From Falsiroseomonas selenitidurans (GTDB taxonomy: Bacteria > Pseudomonadota > Alphaproteobacteria > Acetobacterales > Acetobacteraceae), in contig NZ_JAAVNE010000044.1 in the NCBI RefSeq assembly GCF_012103215.1, positions 1 through 45,727 of the forward strand: a DNA stretch of 45,727 nt, written 5' to 3'. The notes below the pieces were generated by a model, which worked only from the letters and a program-made list of their open reading frames with translations, was not told the origin of the DNA and did not search any database. Below, piece by piece: positions 38,151 to 45,727 of the stretch (positions within the stretch are counted from its first letter, which is position 1; each line of letters opens with the position of its first letter). A program made the position numbers and the translations under genes.

Positions 38151-38642
38151 CTAGCCGGGGCGCCCGGCCGGAACCACGCTCATCGTCCCATCGGTCTCCA
38201 GCACCACGGCGGCGGCCTGTTCCGGCGTGGCGACGCCACCGGAGCGCAGCGCCGCCAGCACTTCCTCCCGCGTCACGCGCTGGCGGCGCATCGCCTCCTC
38301 CAGCAGGCGGCCCTGGTGCAGCAGCAGGGTGGGCTCCGACTTGACCAGGTTGCTGAAGCGGGTGGAGCGCACCGAGAGCCAGGCGACCAGGAATTGCAGC
38401 CCGATCAGCAGAAGCAGCGCCACCAGCCCCTCCGCCAGCGTCACGCTGCGGTTCAGCAGCACGGTCGCCAGGGTGGAGCCGAGCGCCACCGTCACCACCA
38501 GGTCGAAGGCGTTCAGCTTGGCCAGGGTGCGCTTGCCGGACACGCGCAGGAACAACACCAGCGCCGGATAGGCCAGGCTGCCGACCAGCAGCACCCGCAA
38601 CAGGCCGGTCCAGTCCTGGAACAGCATCTCTCCGATCGCCAT
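38151..38642 (-). CDS. DUF421/YetF-family membrane protein
   Basis: 163 aa. Three transmembrane segments (LLRVLLVGSLAYPALVLFLR, FDLVVTVALGSTLATVLLNR, LVALLLLIGLQFLVAWLSVR) precede a small soluble domain with SEPTLLLHQGRLLEEAMRRQ, then VTREEVLAALRSGGVATPEQ and AAVVLETDGTMSVV. The RVSGKRTLAKLNAFDLVVTVALG region and the SEPTLLLxxG block are hallmarks of the DUF421 family, which includes Bacillus YetF and YrbG. Function is unknown, though membrane-stress or spore roles are reported for relatives. The gene is 79 bases downstream of the PRC-barrel gene on the same strand. Confidence 0.85.
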   Translation of the reverse strand: MAIGEMLFQDWTGLLRVLLVGSLAYPALVLFLRVSGKRTLAKLNAFDLVVTVALGSTLATVLLNRSVTLAEGLVALLLLIGLQFLVAWLSVRSTRFSNLVKSEPTLLLHQGRLLEEAMRRQRVTREEVLAALRSGGVATPEQAAAVVLETDGTMSVVPAGRPG

Positions 38643-38721
38643 GGCGGCTGCTCCTCATGCGAAGGGGGCGGCCTGCCGGCCACCCCCCGTCCGCGTCATG
38701 CGTCCCGCCCGGTGTCGCGGC

Positions 38722-39705
38722 TCAGCCGCGGTCCTGGTCCTGCCAGAAGCGGTCGATCTGCTGGCGGCGCTGGCCATAGACCTGGGCGTTGGCCATGGCA
38801 TCCGGGTCCACGTTCGGCGCGCGTTCCAGCGCCGCCTCGGTGGTGTTCAGCACGAAGATGTCCATGTTCGGCGTGGCGCGCAGGCGCTGCCACGGCACGG
38901 CCACGTAGTCCTCGCCGATGCCCAGGAAGCCGCCGCGGGCCAGGATCACGTAGCTGATGCGGCCGCTGTCCGGATCGACGATCACGTCCTCCACACTGCC
39001 CAGCCATTCATCGCGCGGGCTGCGCACATCGGTGCCGGTGATGTTGTCGGCGCGGAAGGCGCGGTTCATCTCCGCCACCGGCGTGGCGGCGACCAGCCGC
39101 TGCTGGCGATAATTGCCGATGCTGGCGGCGTCGACGCCGGATTCACGCAGGCGGGTGCCGTAGGCCTGGTAGGCCTCGCGCGCCTCGGCCAGCACCATCT
39201 GGCAGCCGCGCTCCTCGCCACGCTGGGCCATCGCCACGGCGCCGGCGTGCAGCGTGCGGATTTCCTGCATCGGCGGGATGCGCCAGGTGGTGTTGGCCCA
39301 GGGGCTGCCGGCGCCGACCATCGGTGCGCCGACCGCACCGCCAACGCGGGGCGCGCCGATCGCGCCGCCGCCCTGCGCCTGGACATCCGCCGCGCGGGCG
39401 CGGGCGGAGGGACCACCGCGGGCGCCGGCATCGCCGGTGCCGACGGCGGTGTCGGCGACGCTGCGATCGCCGCTCGGGCTGGCCAGCGGCGCGCCACCGC
39501 GGTTCCAGCCATAGCCGGTGCGGTAGCCGCTGAGCCACAGCCCGTCCTGGCGCATCTGCTGGCCGAAGCGCTGCAGATCCTGCAGGCACTGCGTCGCCAC
39601 CTGCCGCCCCTGGTTCTGGTTCTGGTTCTGGGCCTGGTTCTGGGCGTGGCCCAGCGCCGGGGCCAGCAGCAGGGCGGCGGTGGTGCCGAGAATGAGGTGC
39701 TTCAT
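38722..39705 (-). CDS. Secreted PRC-barrel domain protein
   Basis: 327 aa. Signal peptide KHLILGTTAALLLAPALGHA is followed by a short Asn/Gln repeat (QNQAQNQNQNQ) and a Gly/Ala-rich stretch (about 75-140). A helical region then begins (RIPPMQEIRTLHAGAVAMAQ, then MVLAEAREAYQAYGTRLRES), and near residues 225-290 a PRC barrel (NITGTDVRSPRDEWLGSVED, VIVDPDSGRISYVILARGGF, LGIGEDYVAVPWQRL). PRC barrels are often fused to envelope or photosynthetic proteins and bind partners. The exported version with the DxxG-x-I/V-xD pattern is frequent in alphaproteobacteria and linked with stress tolerance. No enzymatic residues are seen. Confidence 0.8.
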   Translation of the reverse strand: MKHLILGTTAALLLAPALGHAQNQAQNQNQNQGRQVATQCLQDLQRFGQQMRQDGLWLSGYRTGYGWNRGGAPLASPSGDRSVADTAVGTGDAGARGGPSARARAADVQAQGGGAIGAPRVGGAVGAPMVGAGSPWANTTWRIPPMQEIRTLHAGAVAMAQRGEERGCQMVLAEAREAYQAYGTRLRESGVDAASIGNYRQQRLVAATPVAEMNRAFRADNITGTDVRSPRDEWLGSVEDVIVDPDSGRISYVILARGGFLGIGEDYVAVPWQRLRATPNMDIFVLNTTEAALERAPNVDPDAMANAQVYGQRRQQIDRFWQDQDRG

Positions 39706-39918
39706 CTGTCGCCTCCGTCTTTCGGGGGGAGGGCCGCGGCACGGGGCCGGGCCGGGGCGACCTGGCGGGCGGGAGAATCGGCGCCGGCCGCCAGGGGGCG
39801 GCCATCGCGGCCGCCGAAGGGGTCACGGGTCCTGCCCGCCCCTCCCCAACGTGCCCTGGCGCCGGGCGTTCCTCGAATACGGCGGAAATACGGCGGTAGC
39901 GGGTGGCCCTGCCGCGCC

Positions 39919-41352
39919 TCAGGTGCCGCAGAAGGTCTGCGTCACCTGCTGGTCCGGCGCCGCCGGCAGCGCATGGGCGGCGTGTTCCGGCTGGTCCTCC
40001 TGCGGGCGGGCCAGCACCGCCAGCAGGGTCTCGAAGGGCGCGAAATCGTCGCGCTCCACCGCGGCGGCGATCGCCTCCTCCACCCGGTGGTTGCGCGGGA
40101 TGAAGGCCGGGTTCGCCTGGCGCATCGCCGCCGGGTCCAGCGCCCCCCGCGCGCGCCGCTGTCCCCAGGCCTCCGCCCAGGCATCGAAGGCGGTGGGGTC
40201 GCGGAACAGCGGCCGCGCCGCCGCCGGGTCGGTGGCCAGGGCGCGGAAGGTCAGGGTGAAATCCGCCGCATTCTCCGCCATCCGGCCCAGCAGATCCTGC
40301 AGCAGGGCGGCATCGCCCTCCTCTGCCCCGGCCAGCCCGGCCTTGGCGCGCATCACCGCCAGCCATTCCCGCTGGAAGGTGGGCACGAAACCGGCCAGGG
40401 CCTCCTGCGCCGCGTCCATTGCCGCCTGTTCCTGCGGTGCCAGCAGCGGCAGCAGCGCCTCCGCCAGCCGCGCCAGGTTCCATTGCGCGATGCGCGGCTG
40501 GTTGGCGTAGGCGTAGCGCCCGGCATGGTCGATGGAGCTGAACACCATCGCCGGGTCATAGGCCTCCATGAAGGCGCAGGGACCGTAGTCGATGGTCTCC
40601 CCGCTGATCGTCATGTTGTCGGTGTTCATCACGCCATGGATGAAGCCGAGGCCGAGCCAGCGCGCCACCAGCGCCGCCTGCCGCGCCACCACGCCGCGGA
40701 ACAGCGCCAGCGCCGGCACCGGGTCGTCGATGGCGTCCGGCTGGTGCCGGGCAACCGCGTGGTCCACCAGCAGGCGCACGGACTCGAGGTCGCCGCGGGC
40801 GGCGAAATACTGGAAGGTGCCGACGCGCAGGTGGCTTGCCGCGACGCGCGCCAGCACCGCGCCGGGCAGTGGCACCTCCCGCATCACATGCTCACCCGTC
40901 AGGGCGGCGCCCAGGCTGCGGGTGGTGGGCACGCCGAGCGCGGCCATTGCCTCGCTGACGATATACTCCCGCAGCACCGGCCCCAGCGCCGCGCGGCCAT
41001 CGCCGCTGCGGGAGAAGGGGGTGGGGCCGGAGCCCTTGAGCTGGATATCGCGCCGCAGCCCGTCGCGCCCCACCACTTCGCCCAGCAGGATGGCGCGGCC
41101 ATCGCCGAGGCGCGGGCTGAAATGGCCGAACTGGTGCCCGGCATAGGCCTGGGCGAGGGGTGCCGCCCCTTCCGGCACCGCGTTGCCCGCCAGCACCCCC
41201 GCGGTCAGCAGGGCGGGGTCGATGCCGAGTTCTTCCGCCAGCGCCAGGTTGACGCGGATCAGCCGCGGCGCGGCCACCGGCGTGGGGTCCAGCCGGGCGA
41301 AGAAGCGGTCCGGCAGGCGGGCATAGCTGTTGTCGAAGGCAATGGGGGCCAT
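39919..41352 (-). CDS. selO: Protein adenylyltransferase SelO (YdiU/UPF0061)
   Basis: 477 aa from the ATG at 41350-41352 (MAPIAFDNSYARLPDRFF); an upstream extension reads through a stem-loop region and is rejected. Family landmarks are AQAYAGHQFGHFSPRLGDGR, DIQLKGSGPTPFSRSGDGRA, VPTTRSLGAALTGEHVMREV and HGVMNTDNMTISGETIDYGP. SelO is a pseudokinase that binds ATP inverted and transfers AMP to proteins involved in redox homeostasis. The C-terminus PDQQVTQTFCGT retains the family's final cysteine motif, which in many bacteria is C-x-x-S/C-like and in eukaryotes contains selenocysteine. It lies downstream of the sigma factor gene with a complex stem-loop region between. Confidence 0.9.
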   Translation of the reverse strand: MAPIAFDNSYARLPDRFFARLDPTPVAAPRLIRVNLALAEELGIDPALLTAGVLAGNAVPEGAAPLAQAYAGHQFGHFSPRLGDGRAILLGEVVGRDGLRRDIQLKGSGPTPFSRSGDGRAALGPVLREYIVSEAMAALGVPTTRSLGAALTGEHVMREVPLPGAVLARVAASHLRVGTFQYFAARGDLESVRLLVDHAVARHQPDAIDDPVPALALFRGVVARQAALVARWLGLGFIHGVMNTDNMTISGETIDYGPCAFMEAYDPAMVFSSIDHAGRYAYANQPRIAQWNLARLAEALLPLLAPQEQAAMDAAQEALAGFVPTFQREWLAVMRAKAGLAGAEEGDAALLQDLLGRMAENAADFTLTFRALATDPAAARPLFRDPTAFDAWAEAWGQRRARGALDPAAMRQANPAFIPRNHRVEEAIAAAVERDDFAPFETLLAVLARPQEDQPEHAAHALPAAPDQQVTQTFCGT

Positions 41353-41388
41353 GGGGGGGGCTCCTTGCAAGAAGGGGCGCGGCGCGGG

Positions 41389-41445
41389 CCCCCGCCCGTT
41401 GGGCGCATGCGCCCGACCTCCCCCACCCAACGGGCGGGGGAGGTC
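41389..41445 (-). promoter_or_regulatory. Overlapping stem-loops between the sigma factor and selO genes
   Basis: Two hairpins exclude each other. CCCCCGCCCGTTGGG (41389-41403) pairs with CCCAACGGGCGGGGG (41426-41440), 15 bp perfect. GACCTCCCCC (41415-41424) pairs with GGGGGAGGTC (41436-41445), 10 bp perfect. Between them GGGCGCATGCGCCC (41401-41414) is a perfect palindrome. The region is 8 bases after the sigma factor stop and 37 bases before the selO start, both on the minus strand. A terminator with an alternative fold, controlling read-through to selO, is the best reading. Confidence 0.5.
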
Positions 41446-41452
41446 TTTCGGG

Positions 41453-43291
<1,839 letters not shown>

Positions 43292-43688
43292 CTGTCGATC
43301 CACTCCTCTTCGCGCCGCCGCGCGGGCGAAGGCCAAACCGTCACAAATCCCCGTTTCCCTGACCACCGGAGGCACGAGACCCGCCGCCGCGCGGGTGCGC
43401 TGGCAGGCAGGCCGGCCTACGGAGGGGGGACGCGCCGCCATAACGGCGAGTGGGCCATATGGGAGTTCGGGCCCGCGCGGACACCCCTTATCGGAAGAAA
43501 CGAGGCGTTTGTCCCGGCTTTTCTGCATGGCACCGTCCGCGCCCCGGCGGGGGCCGGTGCGCAGGCCCGGGCGGAAACGCGGCAAAGGGGCCGGCCTTGG
43601 CCGGTTTCTCGGAAAATGGGTGATCAAAAGCCGCTGCAAGGGCGGCGGCGGCCCTGTTCGGGCCTGGCGTGCATCACAACTGGATTGG
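43292..43688. other. 397-base divergent intergenic region between sigma factor and PKS genes
   Basis: The two flanking genes diverge, so the region should contain both promoters. I do not see a convincing TTGACA/TATAAT pair on either strand, and there are no clear repeats. The PKS start lacks a good ribosome site. Confidence 0.4.
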
Positions 43689-44747
43689 ATGAACGAAGTG
43701 TTTATCAACCGGATCGCGACGGCGACCCCGCAGAACGAGGTGCACGGCGCCTTCCGCGCCTTCGCCGCGGCCCAGGCCCTGGGCCGCGACAGCCGCGCCT
43801 TCGCCCGGATGGCGGAACGCGCCGCGATCCGCAGCCGGCAGTCGGTGCTGGTGCCGTCCGCGCCCGAAGGATCCGGCACCGCCTGCGGCTTCTACCGCCA
43901 GGGCGGCACCTTTCCCACCACCCGCGCCCGCATGGCGCGGTGGGAGGCGGAGGCCCCGGCCCTGGCCGAGGCCGCGCTGCTGAAGTTGGGGATGGAGCGG
44001 GAAGGCCCCGGCATCACCCATATCATCGTCGCCACCTGCACCGGCTTCGTCGCCCCGGGGCTGGACCGCCAGGTGATCGACCGCTTCGCCCTGCGGCGCA
44101 GCGTGGAGCGCACGACGGTCGGCTTCATGGGCTGCCAGGCGGCGATCAACGCGCTGAAGCTGGGCTGGCACATCCTGCGCAGCGAACCCCGGGCACGGGT
44201 GCTGGTGCTGTGCCTGGAGCTCTGCACCCTGCACCTGCAGGACACCACGGCGCTGGACCAGCTGCTGTGCTTCCTGCTGTTCGCCGATGGCTGCGCCGCG
44301 GCGCTGCTGAGCAACGAGCCGGTGGGCCTGCGGATGGAGGGCTTCGCCAGCGCGGTGATGCCGGAGGCGGCGGACCAGATCACCTGGCGGATCGGCGATT
44401 CCGGCTTCGACATGACGCTGTCCGGCATGGTGCCCTTCACCCTGGCGCATGCGCTGCCCGGCCTGGCGCCCGCCATGCTGGATGGCCGCCCGGTGGCGGA
44501 GGTGGCGCATTGGGCGGTGCACCCCGGCGGCCGCAGCATCCTGGACGCGGTGGCGCATGGGCTGGAGCTGCCGGCCCCGGCGCTGGACCACAGCCGGGCG
44601 GTGCTGGCCGAGCATGGCAACATGTCCTCGGCCACCGTGCTGTTCGTGCTGGCACGGATGCTGGCGGAGGGCCGGCCCGGCCCGGGCTGCGCGCTGGCCT
44701 TCGGCCCCGGCCTCTCGGCCGAAGCCATGCGCTTCCGGCTCGGCTGA
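43689..44747 (+). CDS. Type III polyketide synthase (chalcone/alkylresorcinol synthase-like)
   Basis: 352 aa from the ATG at 43689. The thiolase-fold enzyme has the catalytic Cys149 in TVGFMGCQAAINAL, His278 in AHWAVHPGGRSILD and Asn311 in LAEHGNMSSATVLF, so the Cys-His-Asn triad is complete. THIIVATCTGFVAPGLDRQV is the second family block. Type III synthases extend a starter acyl-CoA with malonyl-CoA and cyclise the product to pyrones, resorcinols or phloroglucinols. The next gene overlaps by one base (TGATG) and encodes a methyltransferase, followed by an FAD oxidoreductase, which is the content of phenolic-lipid operons such as srsABC of Streptomyces. The product is therefore probably a methylated alkylresorcinol or quinone. 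Confidence 0.9.
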   Translation: MNEVFINRIATATPQNEVHGAFRAFAAAQALGRDSRAFARMAERAAIRSRQSVLVPSAPEGSGTACGFYRQGGTFPTTRARMARWEAEAPALAEAALLKLGMEREGPGITHIIVATCTGFVAPGLDRQVIDRFALRRSVERTTVGFMGCQAAINALKLGWHILRSEPRARVLVLCLELCTLHLQDTTALDQLLCFLLFADGCAAALLSNEPVGLRMEGFASAVMPEAADQITWRIGDSGFDMTLSGMVPFTLAHALPGLAPAMLDGRPVAEVAHWAVHPGGRSILDAVAHGLELPAPALDHSRAVLAEHGNMSSATVLFVLARMLAEGRPGPGCALAFGPGLSAEAMRFRLG

Positions 44748-45439
44748 TGCGGCGCAGCCGGGCTGCCGAGATCATGGACGACCCGGGCCAGTCGGCGGCG
44801 GATTTCGACGCCGCCCTGGCCGACCTCGCCCGCATCAACCGCATGAGCTTCGCCACCGCGCCGCTGCTGGGCTTCCTGGACCGGGTGGTGCGCCGCAGTG
44901 GCCCGGCGCCGGGGCGGGTGCTGTCGGTGCTGGATGTCGGCGCCGGCGGTGGCGATGCCCTGCGGGCGATCGCCGCCTGGGGCGCGCGGCGCGGCGTGGC
45001 GCTGGATCTGTGGGGGCTGGACCGCAGCCCCTGGGCCGGCCGCCACGCCGCCGCGCACGGCACGCCGGCGCAATGGATCACCGCGGACCTGTTCGACCTG
45101 CCCGCCGGCCGGCGGTTCGATGTGGTGGTCTGCGGCCTGTTCGCGCATCACCTGGACGATGCCACGCTGGTGCGCTTCCTGCGCTGGCTGCCTGCCCATG
45201 CGCGGCACCGCTGGTTGATCCTGGACCTGCACCGCCACTGGCTGCCCTGGGCCGCCGTCTGGGCCGGCACGCGGCTGCTGCGGATGCACCCGATGGTCTG
45301 CCATGACGGCCCGATCTCCGTCGCTCGCGGCTTCGACCGCGCCGATTGGCGGCGCCTGGTGGCGGAGGCCGGGGTGGCGGCCGAGGCGCGCTGGGTGCCG
45401 CCCTTCCGCTGGGCGGTGGAGGGGCCGGGGGCGGGATGA
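44747..45439 (+). CDS. SAM-dependent methyltransferase of the PKS operon
   Basis: 230 aa starting at the ATG of the TGATG overlap. The class I Rossmann motifs are present: VLDVGAGGGDALRAI (motif I, SAM loop), LWGLDRSPWAGRHAAAH (motif II acidic end), FDVVVCGLFAHHLDD (motif IV) and LRWLPAHARHRWLILDLHRH. The His pair after motif IV and the RWLILDLHRHWLP segment recall O-methyltransferases acting on phenols in type III PKS loci. Coupling to the PKS gene implies methylation of the polyketide product, either on oxygen or on the ring carbon; sequence alone does not decide. Confidence 0.8.
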   Translation: MRRSRAAEIMDDPGQSAADFDAALADLARINRMSFATAPLLGFLDRVVRRSGPAPGRVLSVLDVGAGGGDALRAIAAWGARRGVALDLWGLDRSPWAGRHAAAHGTPAQWITADLFDLPAGRRFDVVVCGLFAHHLDDATLVRFLRWLPAHARHRWLILDLHRHWLPWAAVWAGTRLLRMHPMVCHDGPISVARGFDRADWRRLVAEAGVAAEARWVPPFRWAVEGPGAG

Positions 45440-45446
45440 ACCACGC

Positions 45447-45727
45447 ATGACCCCGGTGCTGGTGCTCGGCGGTGGCCCGGCCGGGGCGGCGGCGGCCATC
45501 GCGCTGGCCCGCGCCGGCGCCGCGCCGCTGCTGGTGGAGCGGCTGGCCGGCCCGGCCGAGAAGGTGTGCGGGGAATTCCTGGGCGCCGATGCGGCGGCGC
45601 TTCTGGCGGGGCTGGGGGTGGATCTGGCGGCGCTGGGCGCGGTGCCGATCCGCCGGGCGCTGTTCGGCGCCGGCCGCCGGCGCAGCGCCCTGGGCCTGCC
45701 CTTCGTGGCGTGGAGCCTGCCGCGCGC
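45447..45727 (+). CDS. FAD-dependent oxidoreductase/hydroxylase, 5' part (cut by window edge)
   Basis: 94 codons are visible from the ATG at 45447. MTPVLVLGGGPAGAAAAIAL is the dinucleotide-binding GxGxxG, and ERLAGPAEKVCGEFLGADAA is the second block of geranylgeranyl-reductase/2-polyprenyl hydroxylase-like flavoproteins (K-V-C-G-E-F). In phenolic-lipid operons the third enzyme is an FAD monooxygenase that hydroxylates the resorcinol toward a quinone. The 7-base gap from the methyltransferase supports co-transcription. The rest lies beyond the window. Confidence 0.8.
   Translation, partial: MTPVLVLGGGPAGAAAAIALARAGAAPLLVERLAGPAEKVCGEFLGADAAALLAGLGVDLAALGAVPIRRALFGAGRRRSALGLPFVAWSLPR

Overview
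The window is GC-rich throughout (about 70% by eye). It reads like a chromosomal stretch of an alphaproteobacterium, most likely Acetobacteraceae (Roseomonas-like). That placement is an inference from the Bug-type solute-binding proteins, an RpoD-like sigma factor of alphaproteobacterial type, a CtaG of the caa3 type and the codon bias; no 16S or other marker is present.

Layout. 1-6.5 kb is a mobile-element scrapyard. An IS3-family end has cut an IS630 transposase, and a directly oriented IS630 remnant lies at 5.6-5.9 kb. Between them sits a compact minus-strand module: an AlpA-like regulator, a small unknown, a primase-like protein, a TOPRIM/helicase replication protein and a TerS-like protein. 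Between the last two is a 151-bp nested dyad with 9-bp iterons that looks like a replication origin. This resembles a phage satellite (PICI/P4-like) or prophage remnant. 6.6-11 kb is a four-gene phosphorelay: a REC-pseudokinase hybrid, a membrane histidine kinase, an OmpR-type regulator and a 76-aa stand-alone H-box protein. 11.2-12.3 kb (minus) holds a glycosyltransferase and a 41-aa membrane protein.

12.6-25.5 kb is the most original part. Three genes lie in the order of Caulobacter holdfast-anchor genes hfaA-hfaB-hfaD: a small secreted N/S/T-rich protein, a CsgG/HfaB-type lipoprotein and a 1351-aa secreted repeat protein. They are followed by two stem-loops and a chain of six genes, most of which overlap by a start/stop quartet. 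These encode a peptidoglycan-binding exported protein, two unknowns, a ParA/MinD-like ATPase, a large membrane protein and an exported proline-rich protein. A family-8 glycoside hydrolase follows. I read this as a candidate surface-fibre or adhesin export system with its own polar or spatial ATPase.

25.5-28.7 kb carries an XRE regulator, a phage-type zinc/HNH-like protein, an IS3 scrap, a tyrosine integrase and a decayed tRNA-Lys end. 28.8-34.8 kb is a catabolic cluster (GntR regulator, FAH-family hydrolase, two Bug proteins, a sulfatase/phosphonate-ester hydrolase, an intradiol dioxygenase), closed on the right by a second tRNA-like scrap. 35.2-43.3 kb is ordinary chromosome: CtaG, DUF2254, DUF421, PRC-barrel, SelO and an RpoD-like sigma factor. 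43.7 kb to the end starts a type III polyketide synthase, methyltransferase and FAD oxidoreductase operon, probably for an alkylresorcinol/quinone-type phenolic lipid, cut by the window edge.
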